64,000 bases of DNA from Dyadobacter sp. 676. Lineage in GTDB: Bacteria > Bacteroidota > Bacteroidia > Cytophagales > Spirosomataceae. Both the position numbers and the translations under genes were made by a program. Positions 17,577 through 25,807 of this stretch are shown here, in pieces; positions within the stretch are counted from its first letter, which is position 1; the number at the start of each line of letters is the position of its first letter. The notes under the pieces were generated by a model. It was not told the origin of the DNA. It saw nothing but the letters and a program-made list of their open reading frames with translations, and searched no databases. The stretch covers positions 5,377,001 through 5,441,000 of the forward strand of contig NZ_CP159289.1 of the NCBI RefSeq assembly GCF_040448675.1, written 5' to 3'.

Positions 17577-18444
17577 CTAAATTCGGGAAAGCCTACAAAT
17601 TCGGGAAAGCCTACAATTCGACATAAACGCTTGCATACGTTCAAGTGAAGCTTGCAACTCGTGGGTAAACACAGGTAGCTGTTCAAATGTGCGTTGGTCT
17701 ATTAATTGATTGATTTTTCTTGTTACAGACACGACAAAGTTAAACGGGCCCTGCACATCATGAGTGACTGATGCAAGCAGGAGGGAAAGTAAATAAATCT
17801 GATTATCCAGCTGCTGGTTTGAAGTATTCAGGTCGGCAAGCATGACTTGTAAATCGTTCGTCCTGTCAGCCACGATTTCCTCTAGAAGTTTATTGCGCCT
17901 TTCCAGTTCACGGGCGTGTCTTTTTTCTATTTCGAGTTTCCCATTCTGTAGCTGACGTTCGCGCTCAATGAAGAAGGTGATCGGCACGACCATAATGCTG
18001 ATTAGCGCCCCGCGAATTGAAAGGCGCAACATCCCAACCCAAAAGGGATTTTTTCGGATCGGTGCCAATGGGAAGTCTTCAAAAAACGGGTTGGCAAGGT
18101 GATAAAAAATAATTGACAGGCCGATGCAAATTGCTACGGAAATGGCGAGTTTATGCGAGCTGCGCAGCTGTTCGCGTTGGTGAACAACACAGGTTGCCGT
18201 CCAAGAGCTAAAAGAGTAACAGCCAGATCACAATCTCTGAACCGATTAGGTTGAAAAGGTCTTTGCCTTGTCCTTCTGAAATTCTTACAGGCAAAATACC
18301 TAGGGTAGTAAAAGTAGCGATGATCAGGCCTAGGGCAACTTGATATTTTTTCAATGGAAAACAGACTAAGTTTTGAATGGTGCGGCGGGGAAATATACAT
18401 GCCAATAGATACCGGCCAGCTTTTGGCATGTCAGGGAGCGCCAT
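17577..18444 (-). pseudogene. Membrane sensor histidine kinase truncated by IS
   Basis: From ATG 18444 the frame encodes hydrophobic helices (QVALGLIIATFTTLGILPVR, then LAISVAICIGLSIIFYHLA and ALISIMVVPITFFIE). A coiled coil (ADRTNDLQVMLADLNTSNQQL) and an H-box-like SVTHDVQGPFNFV follow, as in the kinases at 29937 and 44262. The frame shifts at a four-base A run (18210-18213 on the plus strand): one frame ends IVIWLLLF-stop, the other resumes SSWTATCVVHQRE. After ERMQAFMSN the reading runs into the repeated IS end (CRLSRICRLSRI) and stops. No HATPase domain remains. It is not functional as a kinase. Confidence 0.8.
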
Positions 18445-18504
18445 AAGGAGGTACTGAATTTTAGCATCTGACACGTGGACAAGAGCGGATGCTACCGACA
18501 GGAG

Positions 18505-18545
18505 AAAAAAACACCTTTCCAGCCCTGCAGGAAAGGTGTTTTTTT
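18505..18545. terminator. Strong bidirectional hairpin terminator
   Basis: aaaaaaacacctttcc pairs with ggaaaggtgttttttt around a 9-base loop, giving a 16-bp stem with A/T tails on both strands. It ends the 914-aa T9SS gene transcribed leftward from 21337. Confidence 0.9.
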
Positions 18546-18592
18546 CTAGATCATATGTTGGGCCGGGTGGCCAACTTATTGCGTTCCGCCAT

Positions 18593-21337
18593 TTACTTGC
18601 CCCGCAGGAACTTGAAGCAGCTTTCCGAGCCGTCCTGGTAAGTAACTTTAAGTATGTAGATACCTGCTGGAAGCACATTTACATCGACATAGCCTGCTCG
18701 CACCTTGGCAGCGATAGTTGCCCCTGACGCATTCACAATTGTCACCTGCGTGACCACCTTCTTGCCGGTATTTAAAAACACCCTTTCAGTTGCAGGGTTA
18801 GGATAAACGTATGCTACCGGACCGTTTTCCACGTTCAGGCTGCGCACTCGACTGTAAGCAAATGTCTGGTCTTTATCGACCATTTTAAGACGGTAAAGAT
18901 TATCTCCTTCAAGTGGCGCCTGGTCAGTGAATTGATAAGTCTTCAAGGAGTTGCTCTCGCCATTGGAAGCAACGATGCCGATCTGTGTCCAGTTTTTCCC
19001 GGTTGTGCTTCGCTCGATTTCAAAGCGGTCAGAATTCACTTCTTCGGTTGTCGACCAGCTCAAAAGTGCTGTGCCGTTTTCCTTATGGGCGTCGAACGTA
19101 ACCAATTTAACCGGCATCGGGCAGTCTACAACAATGGTCACCGTTGCGATCGATTCGAGCCCATTGCCGTCAGTGACAACGTAGTCTATGGATACAGTAT
19201 CACGCAGCCCATTCAGAGGCGTAAACGTCACAGCGCCTGTAGTCGGGTCAACATTGTACTGCCCCTGGCCGTCAACCACAAGGGTAGTAACGCGGTCAAG
19301 CGAACCGGGGGTGATCAGTCTGACGCTGGAAGCCACCAGTGGAGCGCTTCCGGCCACATCATTTGTTAGCACGTCGACAGTGGTCGCATTACAAGTAGTG
19401 GTACCATCGTCGTCTACGGCCACTGGTGGATCGTTCACGATCGCGCTTGGGCAGCGCGCGCCATCGCCGGGGGTTACACCTGTTGCAGTTGAAAACAGGG
19501 ATGCGGTTAGATTTGTAAGAGGAGCGGTGATTTTGAAAATTGCCCCGCTGCCGTTGTTACCAACGTACATATCCCCATCGGTGTCAAAGAATGCGGTACC
19601 GAATGCGCCCGTATAGGCAGAAGTCTCGATCCCTGCGCCGGTTACAGCCCCTAATGTGGTGCGGGCGCCGGTGGCGGGGTCAAAACTATACAGCACTTTA
19701 TTCGTACCGAATGCATAAATCTGCCCATCAGTGGGATTGAACGACCAGTCATTTAGTTCGGTCGGCGTGGTAGGCACAGTGACGGCTGTCAAATAATTGG
19801 CTGAGCCAGGGTTCAAATCAACCTTGGTGATCTGGTTAGCATTCGCTGCATACAGATACAGGACACCGTCGGGACCGACATCTCCTGTGGCATAGCCTGG
19901 GACGGGCGAAGGAAAGCCGGTCACATCATAGAATTTGGTAGACCAGTCGCTTCCTATACGGACTAGTTGATTGGTATTATAACGGAAACCCCAGATGTAG
20001 TTATCGACGGTATTATATCCGATGGCGTTGACAAACGCGTTAGGCCCTTCAATCAGGGTTTGTTTGCCCAGGACGGTACCGCCTGAGGATAAGTCAAGGG
20101 TGTAGCCGTCGGAAATGTTCGAGCCGCCAATGTTGCGGTTCCCGATCACATAGCTGAGCTCTGAGCAGGGGAAAGCGGGCTGGGCCGGGCAGTTGCCGGT
20201 AATTACAAGGCTCGCTTGCCCTTCGAGTCCGTCGGCATCAGCCACTACATAGGATAGCGAAGCGCTTCCAACAAAACCTTCCACCGGCGTAAAAGTAACG
20301 GCTCCGGTGACCGGATCAACCTGGTAGCTGCCCTGTCCAGGGACTGAAAGGGAGGTTACACGCGCTAACGTCCCTGGTTCAATCAGGCGCACAGAGGAGG
20401 GTACGATTGCCGCATCGCCTGCAAGGTCGTTTGCCAGTACATCAATTACTGTACTTTCACAGGCGACAGCTGCTGTATCGTTGACAGTCTGCGGGGGCAC
20501 CGGAACGGCAGCGTTCGCGCAGCGGGCACCGTCACCGGGAGCGATGCCTACGTTTGAGAACAGGCTGGCAGTCAAATCTGTCAGTGGGGCAGTGAATTTA
20601 AAGATTGCCCCGCTGTCGTTGTTGCCGACGAACATATGACCTTCCGAGTCAAAAAACGCGGTGCCGAATGAGCCGGTTACGCCTTCGATGCCACCGCCTG
20701 TCACAGCTCCGATTGTAGTGCGTGTACCGGAAACAGGGTCAAATTGGTAAAGTGTTTTATTAGTACCAAAGCCGTAGAGCTTACCATCCACGGGATTGAA
20801 TGCCCAGTCATTCAGTTGCGTGCCAGTCGTTGGCACATTTTGGGCTACAAGATAGTTGGCAGAACCCGGGTTCAGGTCAATTTTGGTAAAACTGGAAGCA
20901 TTGAAAGTGTACAAATACAGCACCCCTTCCGGACTCACATCCCCGGTCGCGTAGGTTGTCCCTGTTAGTCCTGTAACGGTAAAAAATTCGACTGACCAGT
21001 CGCTGCCGATCCGTACGAGCTGGTTAGTGCCACTGCGGTATCCCCAGATATAATTGTCGACTGTATTGTAGCCGATCGCATTGACAAACTGAGTACCGCT
21101 GCTGATCAGCGGCGATTTTGCCAGGGCCGTCTCACCGGTGGAAAGGTCGAGCGTGTAGCCGTCCGAAACGTTGGCGCCGCCGATGTTCCGGTTCCCAATC
21201 ACGTAACTGGCCTGCGAGCAGTCAAAGGTAGGCTGTTGTGCCAATGCATCAAAAGGCAGGGCCATTACCGAGCTTATCGCGGCCAACCTAAGGCTGTTTT
21301 TAACACTGCTAATGAATCTTTGCAAATGTTTGCTCAT
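18593..21337 (-). CDS. T9SS-secreted protein with two duplicated propeller/Ig-like units
   Basis: 914 residues with an N-terminal signal peptide (MALPFDALAQQ). Two long internal repeats follow. SYVIGNRNIGG starts the first at residue ~44 and SYVIGNRNIGGSNISDGYT the second near 397. Each is a beta-propeller-like region (DUF6923-type, inference) followed by a cadherin/Ig-like module (VNDTAAVACESTVIDVLAND; VDDDGTTTCNATTVDVLTND). The C-terminus has the PVKLVTFDAHKENGTALLSW module and a type A T9SS sorting domain starting YVYPNPATERV. It should be exported by T9SS and surface-attached or released. The adhesion or scaffold role is not determinable. A candidate promoter lies ~160 bases upstream. Confidence 0.88.
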   Translation of the reverse strand: MSKHLQRFISSVKNSLRLAAISSVMALPFDALAQQPTFDCSQASYVIGNRNIGGANVSDGYTLDLSTGETALAKSPLISSGTQFVNAIGYNTVDNYIWGYRSGTNQLVRIGSDWSVEFFTVTGLTGTTYATGDVSPEGVLYLYTFNASSFTKIDLNPGSANYLVAQNVPTTGTQLNDWAFNPVDGKLYGFGTNKTLYQFDPVSGTRTTIGAVTGGGIEGVTGSFGTAFFDSEGHMFVGNNDSGAIFKFTAPLTDLTASLFSNVGIAPGDGARCANAAVPVPPQTVNDTAAVACESTVIDVLANDLAGDAAIVPSSVRLIEPGTLARVTSLSVPGQGSYQVDPVTGAVTFTPVEGFVGSASLSYVVADADGLEGQASLVITGNCPAQPAFPCSELSYVIGNRNIGGSNISDGYTLDLSSGGTVLGKQTLIEGPNAFVNAIGYNTVDNYIWGFRYNTNQLVRIGSDWSTKFYDVTGFPSPVPGYATGDVGPDGVLYLYAANANQITKVDLNPGSANYLTAVTVPTTPTELNDWSFNPTDGQIYAFGTNKVLYSFDPATGARTTLGAVTGAGIETSAYTGAFGTAFFDTDGDMYVGNNGSGAIFKITAPLTNLTASLFSTATGVTPGDGARCPSAIVNDPPVAVDDDGTTTCNATTVDVLTNDVAGSAPLVASSVRLITPGSLDRVTTLVVDGQGQYNVDPTTGAVTFTPLNGLRDTVSIDYVVTDGNGLESIATVTIVVDCPMPVKLVTFDAHKENGTALLSWSTTEEVNSDRFEIERSTTGKNWTQIGIVASNGESNSLKTYQFTDQAPLEGDNLYRLKMVDKDQTFAYSRVRSLNVENGPVAYVYPNPATERVFLNTGKKVVTQVTIVNASGATIAAKVRAGYVDVNVLPAGIYILKVTYQDGSESCFKFLRGK

Positions 21338-21683
21338 AGTTTCTTGATTGATTGACGATAAAAATTGATTAAAGCATATTCAATAAGAACCCTGCGGAAA
21401 ATGGCCGGCCATTTCCGAAAGTTGATTTCAATTCATAGAGGGGAATAAATGATACGCAGGGTTAACAGCCCTTGCAGGGTTCAAAATTAAAGCGATGCAA
21501 ATTTAGGTTCGAAGCGAATGCTGCGAAATCATAATTTTTCGAGCAAACTATTTTTTTTATCGCTGGGCTTTTTGAATTAGGTGTAGTACTGGATAGAAGT
21601 ACTTGTCAAAAGAATTGATGGGCTGACTAGATCTATCGTTAATGGTATGCAGGCGCAGTTGTGTAGATCAACAAACGGAAGGG
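21338..21683. other. Intergenic leader between T9SS gene and degenerate receiver
   Basis: About 346 bases without a gene. It contains a candidate minus-strand promoter element (21498-21505) for the 914-aa T9SS gene and a long 5' leader of about 150 bases. Within the leader, ggccggccatttccg lies between short inverted segments ccctgc and gcaggg. Nothing else is recognised. Confidence 0.5.
21498..21505 (-). promoter_or_regulatory. Candidate Bacteroidota -7 box TAAATTTG
   Basis: On the minus strand TAAATTTG matches the consensus TAnnTTTG. About 20 bases upstream the sequence is ATTTCGC rather than a clean TTTG. It would drive the gene starting at 21337 with a leader of roughly 150 bases. Moderate to weak support. 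Confidence 0.35.
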
Positions 21684-22160
21684 TCAATCCGATATGCCAG
21701 CCTTTTTTCGAGGCTGCTTATAGGTAGGGCTTTGACTGCCTAATGTATAGGCATTGATGACATGTTGGCCGGTTTTTTCACATAGGAACGATTGGCCACA
21801 AGACACTTTCTGGATGCATTCTAATAACTGGTTACTCACATTGTCCTTCGAAATAAAGCCGGTTGGGGTGTGGCCGGCAAACTGCCGCAGATATTCAGAA
21901 TCAAAAATATCATACATGACGATTATAGGAAGATTTGCTCCCATCATTAGCACTTTCTCCATTAATAAGGTGGCGGTCGGCCTGTCTTCCTGGTTAAAGC
22001 CAACAATGATCAGTTGCAATTCCGCGGGTGGCTGAAAGGTATCAATCTCGTCCTTACGATATACTGTTTTGCACTTGCTGCCAGGCAGCAGGTGGTTAAG
22101 ATATGCCTGCATGCCCAGGCAGGATAGCGGTTGTAGATCGATAATAACGATGCTTGACAT
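21684..22160 (-). CDS. Stand-alone degenerate response-regulator receiver
   Basis: 158 residues resembling the receiver half of NarL/LuxR regulators (SSIVIIDLQPLSCLGMQAYL, PTGFISKDNVSNQLLECIQ with the conserved Lys). The phospho-acceptor position is not Asp (LIIVGFNQED), the acidic pair is reduced to one Asp, and the LuxR helix-turn-helix is missing. The last ~30 residues are a short polar tail. It may be a phosphorylation-independent pseudo-receiver acting through protein contacts, or a decaying regulator. It sits alone, next to surface-protein genes and aquaporin. Confidence 0.75.
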   Translation of the reverse strand: MSSIVIIDLQPLSCLGMQAYLNHLLPGSKCKTVYRKDEIDTFQPPAELQLIIVGFNQEDRPTATLLMEKVLMMGANLPIIVMYDIFDSEYLRQFAGHTPTGFISKDNVSNQLLECIQKVSCGQSFLCEKTGQHVINAYTLGSQSPTYKQPRKKAGISD

Positions 22161-22321
22161 TGATTTCAGGTTAACAAAGTGGGTGATTACAATTGCAAGT
22201 TGGGTGAGTCAATTTATACGAAATTTCCAGTAGGATATTTCATATTTTATCGGTCTACTTTTGAAAGGCATCACCGATAAACGCAACCATATAGGATATA
22301 TGGTCGGCACCGCTACGAAAA

Positions 22322-22350
22322 ATAATCTCCTGGCAAAGCCAGGAGATTAT
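22322..22350 (-). terminator. Rho-independent terminator downstream of aqpZ
   Basis: ataatctcctggc and gccaggagattat form a perfect 13-bp stem with a 3-base loop. On the minus strand the stem is followed by TTTTT. It lies 46 bases past the aqpZ stop. Confidence 0.88.
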
Positions 22351-22396
22351 CCGTTTTTTCACATAATTGTCTATTCTAAATTGGTTGTTTTCCTGC

Positions 22397-23077
22397 TCAA
22401 TCCTTGGCAAGCACCGTTTTATAGAACATACCAGCCAGAAAAGCACCTGCCAGAGGAGCAACAATAAAAAGCCACAGCTGCTCTATGGCCCATCCGCCAA
22501 CAAAAATTGCCTGACTGATGCTCCGCGCCGGGTTGACCGAAGTATTGGTCACCGGGATACTGATCAGATGGATTAAGGTAAGGCCCAGACCGATTGCGAT
22601 ACCCGCAAAGCCGAATGGCGCGGATGGGTAGGTGGAGCCCAAAATGATAATCAGAAAGATAAAGGTCATGACAAATTCGGTCATCAGGGCGGCTGTCATA
22701 CTGTAATGTCCTGGCGAATGCTCACCATAACCATTAGCAGCAAAATCGCCGATTGCACTGCCGTTGCCGGTGACAATTAAATATAGGACTGATGCGCCAC
22801 AAAGTCCGCCGAGCGTCTGGGCAATCATGTAAGGTGCAAGACTTTTACCTTCAAAGCGGCCTCCTGCCCATAGGCCCAATGAGACGGCCGGGTTCAAGTG
22901 AGCCCCCGAGATATGGCCTAGCGAATACGCAATCGTCAGAACGGTCAGGCCAAAAGCGAACGAAACACCTAGCAAGCCAATGCCTACGCCAGGGAATGTA
23001 GCGGAAAGTGCGGCACTGCCGCACCCTCCTAACACTAGCCAAAATGTTCCAATGAATTCAGCAAAGTACTTTTTCAT
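22397..23077 (-). CDS. aqpZ: Aquaporin Z-type water channel
   Basis: 226 residues, six hydrophobic helices, MIP family. Both NPA half-helices are present: HLNPAVS (N62-A64) and SVNPARS (N182-A184). The selectivity-filter set looks like AqpZ rather than a glycerol facilitator: His near 170 in TLIHLIS, Thr in VTNTSVNP, Arg185. It allows rapid passive water movement across the inner membrane. A 36-residue membrane protein ORF lies 40 bases upstream on the same strand and a strong terminator follows, so the two may form a small operon. Confidence 0.95.
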   Translation of the reverse strand: MKKYFAEFIGTFWLVLGGCGSAALSATFPGVGIGLLGVSFAFGLTVLTIAYSLGHISGAHLNPAVSLGLWAGGRFEGKSLAPYMIAQTLGGLCGASVLYLIVTGNGSAIGDFAANGYGEHSPGHYSMTAALMTEFVMTFIFLIIILGSTYPSAPFGFAGIAIGLGLTLIHLISIPVTNTSVNPARSISQAIFVGGWAIEQLWLFIVAPLAGAFLAGMFYKTVLAKD

Positions 23078-23117
23078 GTTCGTGAATTGTTTACAGTGGA
23101 GGATAAGGACTTTTTAA

Positions 23118-23228
23118 TCAGAGGTTTCTTGCATAGTAAACCAGTGAGAGTAGGACGGTAAAAAATATGATGGATACCCAATCTTTTCGATCCAGACCGG
23201 ATGGCCCTTTGCAGGTATTGTTGTCCAT
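23118..23228 (-). CDS. Small single-helix membrane protein upstream of aqpZ
   Basis: 36 residues starting MDNNTCKGPSGLDRKDW, then a hydrophobic helix VSIIFFTVLLSLVYYA and a short RNL tail. The composition is what one expects of a real small membrane protein (polar head, one helix, basic end). It is just upstream of aqpZ in the same direction and downstream of a hairpin (23258-23284). No family is recognised. It could be a chance ORF. Confidence 0.45.
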   Translation of the reverse strand: MDNNTCKGPSGLDRKDWVSIIFFTVLLSLVYYARNL

Positions 23229-23257
23229 GATTTGGTGTGTGAGAAGCAAATAATTTG

Positions 23258-23284
23258 TTCCGGGCGGCACCTTGCCGCCCGGAA
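23258..23284. terminator. Hairpin after the 488-aa T9SS gene
   Basis: ttccgggcggc / gccgcccggaa is a perfect 11-bp stem with a 5-base loop, 9 bases past the stop of the leftward gene ending at 23294. The following T-run on the minus strand is weak (aaattattt). Confidence 0.7.
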
Positions 23285-23293
23285 TGGTAAACG

Positions 23294-24760
23294 TTACCTG
23301 GTAACGGCTACTTTATGTGTGCTGATAGTGCCGTCAAACAGGGCGATAGTTAGCGTGTAAAGGCCTGGCTGTAATCTGGTCACATCGATTCCCTCGGATG
23401 TCATGCGCTGACTGCCAAAAACCTTTACACCGCTGGCGTTATGTAAAACTACTTGTTTGATTTGCTGAAAATCTTTGATATGGAACCTGTCCGAAACAGG
23501 ATTGGGGTACGGACTGACGGCGGTGAATTCGCTAAACGTAACATTCCGCATGGCACTATACGCAGATGTTTCGTCTTTGTCCACCATCTTTAAACGGTAC
23601 AGATTTTGGCCGGAAAGTGGACGTTTATCTACGAAGATGTATTCCCTTCTGATCCTGCTTTCACCGTGGGATGCAACTATACCTACTTGATTCCACTGCT
23701 TACCATTATCACTCCGTTCGATCTCAAAACGATCACTGTTGGTTTCCTCAGTCGTCGCCCACTCCAAGCGAGCCGTTTGGCCTTCCTTTTCTACATTGAA
23801 AGTAACTAGGGTAACTGGCAGTGGCACCTCGGTGGAGCCGATGCCAATTTGGGTAATGGCTATTCCTGCCGGAATCGTACCTGATAGCGAGCTGTTCTCC
23901 GTATTGCCCGATGCAGTCCCGGCACCACTCAGATCGATCCATTGCGTGCCATTCCAGCCTATTAAACGAAGGTTGGTTGTGGTCGCATATCCTGTAAGGT
24001 CGGGTATAGACACTGTCACAGCTAAACCGTCGTCATCAGCTGGTGATGCTGCGATCCAATCCCAGCTGCCCAATCTAAAGACGGATTGGATCGGTCCTGC
24101 AAACGCTGCGGCGTTTTCTACATTGGTAGCATCATAGGCAGTGGTGAGTTGCGCGGTGGCACTCGAAGGAGCCGCGATGCTCAGCGTCCTTGAATCGGTT
24201 CCATTACCGACAGGAAATGTAAACGCATCATTACCAATTTTACCCACATATCCGTTTACGTGCTGCGCGTCGGTATTACCTCCTGTGTAGCTGGCGCCGT
24301 TCTGGAAACGCAATGCGCCTGTACCTGTGTTGGCGCGGACTGTGGTGGTAATGCCGTTGCTAAAAGTAGCCAGATTGCGCACATTCACACCGGCCGTATT
24401 GGTAATGTTAATAAGCTGCCCTGCGCCATTACTCAGTTCCAGATTAAAGAAATTAGGGCTTGAAGATCCGGCTATTTCCTGGGGACCGGTAGCTCCCAAG
24501 GGACCCAGGAATTTATCGATATGACCCGAAGATGCATTATAGATGCCGTCGTTGACAAATGTTTGGGCAGATGGCCCGTGGTGCTCAAAGATGCCGTTAT
24601 TGCTGCCGTTGTATACACCGGTGCCCGCATTGAACCACTGATTTTCCCAATCACTGATCAGCCCGCCGTCATTGGTCATAAGCCCACTATTATAGAGCTG
24701 CGCTCTTGCGGTAACAGCGAGTAATGCCAGCGGTATAAAGTTTAAAAATACCTTTTTCAT
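23294..24760 (-). CDS. T9SS-secreted protein
   Basis: 488 residues from ATG 24760 (MKKVFLNFIPLALLAVTARAQ, a clear signal peptide). A longer start at 24814 would place 18 residues before that signal and is rejected. The body is beta-rich, with GYVGKIGNDAFTFPVGNGTDS as in many Bacteroidota cell-surface proteins. The C-terminal ~180 residues contain LVTFNVEKEGQTARLEWATT and a sorting domain beginning VSPYPNPVSDRFHIKD and ending STHKVAVTR. The last ~220 bases are almost identical to the end of the gene at 25808. It is the last of four co-directional genes (28556 to 23294) with gaps of 55-86 bases, likely one operon. Confidence 0.85.
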   Translation of the reverse strand: MKKVFLNFIPLALLAVTARAQLYNSGLMTNDGGLISDWENQWFNAGTGVYNGSNNGIFEHHGPSAQTFVNDGIYNASSGHIDKFLGPLGATGPQEIAGSSSPNFFNLELSNGAGQLINITNTAGVNVRNLATFSNGITTTVRANTGTGALRFQNGASYTGGNTDAQHVNGYVGKIGNDAFTFPVGNGTDSRTLSIAAPSSATAQLTTAYDATNVENAAAFAGPIQSVFRLGSWDWIAASPADDDGLAVTVSIPDLTGYATTTNLRLIGWNGTQWIDLSGAGTASGNTENSSLSGTIPAGIAITQIGIGSTEVPLPVTLVTFNVEKEGQTARLEWATTEETNSDRFEIERSDNGKQWNQVGIVASHGESRIRREYIFVDKRPLSGQNLYRLKMVDKDETSAYSAMRNVTFSEFTAVSPYPNPVSDRFHIKDFQQIKQVVLHNASGVKVFGSQRMTSEGIDVTRLQPGLYTLTIALFDGTISTHKVAVTR

Positions 24761-24827
24761 GTTTTTCCAGGTTAAAAAACGGACTTGCAATGTATGAGTG
24801 CTTGTTAGCCTCAAATTTTCCTTAACA

Positions 24828-25721
24828 TTAAAGCCGGGAAATGACCATGCGGCGGCTAAACGATCTCATGCTGGTAGGGCCGCAACCAATACACAATGAC
24901 ATAGAGGCCGTAATTTTATCTCCTTTGACCAAGTATTCGACTGAAGAATTTTGTCCCCCAGACCGCATAGTTGGTGTGGTTCCGTTGGTCATTGTATAAT
25001 ATTGGAGTGGTGCGGCCCAGGCGCCATTTTTTTTAATACTCAGGGCACGATGCGATGTCGAATTTGCTACTGTCAGATAACCTGATTCGAAGAATTCAAT
25101 ATTATAGTAACCTGTTTCCGGGCATGTCCAGGTATCGGTTGCCAAATTAAAATCAACACCTCCGTTGGAGCTGAAGTCAATGGTGCTGAAGTCCGCATCC
25201 ACGGCAACCCCGGCAGCATGGGTCTGCTCGACGGCTGATGAAACGGAATACAGGTACCTTACTGATGTCTTGGCGAGCATACCCACTTCGTAAGTTGTGC
25301 CGGATGCAGTGTTGTTGCCAGTTTTTGCCAATAGGGCCGACTCACCTGCCTCCAACACCAGGGTTGGTGTGTCATCGATCAGTTCACTGCCATTCGCATC
25401 TATTGTAAGCGTGTATACGTTGGAAGTATTTTTAAAGAAATACAACCGACCCGTCCTGTCTGGTGCGCTTGTGGAAGCTGGTAGTGTAATAGTGCCCGCA
25501 GCAGTCCCGTTCCAGGTTATAAAGAACTCGTTTTCGCCGGCTAAATGAGAGTTGGCTGTAACAATGGTATTTGCAGCAGCAAATGAGCCGTTGACAGTCA
25601 ACTTCGAACCGGGGGTGGTTGTTCCTATTCCAACGTTACCGGTCTGTGCCTGGGCTTTTACGGCACCAAACGATAACGAGAAAAGTGATAACGTCATCAC
25701 GATCAGTATTGTCTTTTTCAT
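24828..25721 (-). CDS. Secreted protein with C1q/TNF-like C-terminal domain
   Basis: 297 residues with a signal peptide (MKKTILIVMTLSLFSLSFGA then VKAQAQ). The N-terminal GNVGIGTTTPGSKLTVNG motif is common in Bacteroidota fibre/stalk proteins and phage-tail-like proteins. The C-terminal segment FSSNGGVDFNLATDTWTCPE then TGYYNIEF resembles a C1q-like jelly roll. There is no T9SS sorting tail, unlike both neighbours. It may assemble as a trimer on the surface with the flanking proteins (inference). Confidence 0.7.
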   Translation of the reverse strand: MKKTILIVMTLSLFSLSFGAVKAQAQTGNVGIGTTTPGSKLTVNGSFAAANTIVTANSHLAGENEFFITWNGTAAGTITLPASTSAPDRTGRLYFFKNTSNVYTLTIDANGSELIDDTPTLVLEAGESALLAKTGNNTASGTTYEVGMLAKTSVRYLYSVSSAVEQTHAAGVAVDADFSTIDFSSNGGVDFNLATDTWTCPETGYYNIEFFESGYLTVANSTSHRALSIKKNGAWAAPLQYYTMTNGTTPTMRSGGQNSSVEYLVKGDKITASMSLCIGCGPTSMRSFSRRMVISRL

Positions 25722-25807
25722 AATTCTTGTCGTCTAGTTGTAAATATGTTTTAAACTGTAATATGTAGAAGACCGGCGTCAATCGCTGCCAGGTGGAAAA
25801 CAAAGCG

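Larger units (their letters stand above)
16394..17615 (-). mobile_element. IS3-family insertion sequence, second type
   Basis: A different IS3-family element encoding orfA and orfB on the minus strand. Two nested pairs of inverted sequences surround it. The inner pair is aggacagtg (16431-16439) against cactgtcct (17570-17578). The outer pair is TGTAAGCTTTCCCGAA at 16394 against TGTAGGCTTTCCCGAAT (reverse strand) ending at 17597. The outer right sequence is duplicated in tandem: an 18-base unit at 17580-17597 repeats exactly at 17598-17615. Which pair is the true tip is uncertain. The element truncates a sensor kinase on its right side. Confidence 0.8.

Noticed and set aside
17580-17615. Two exact 18-base repeats as a CRISPR-like array
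   Set aside because: The units are directly adjacent with no spacer and coincide with an IS end.
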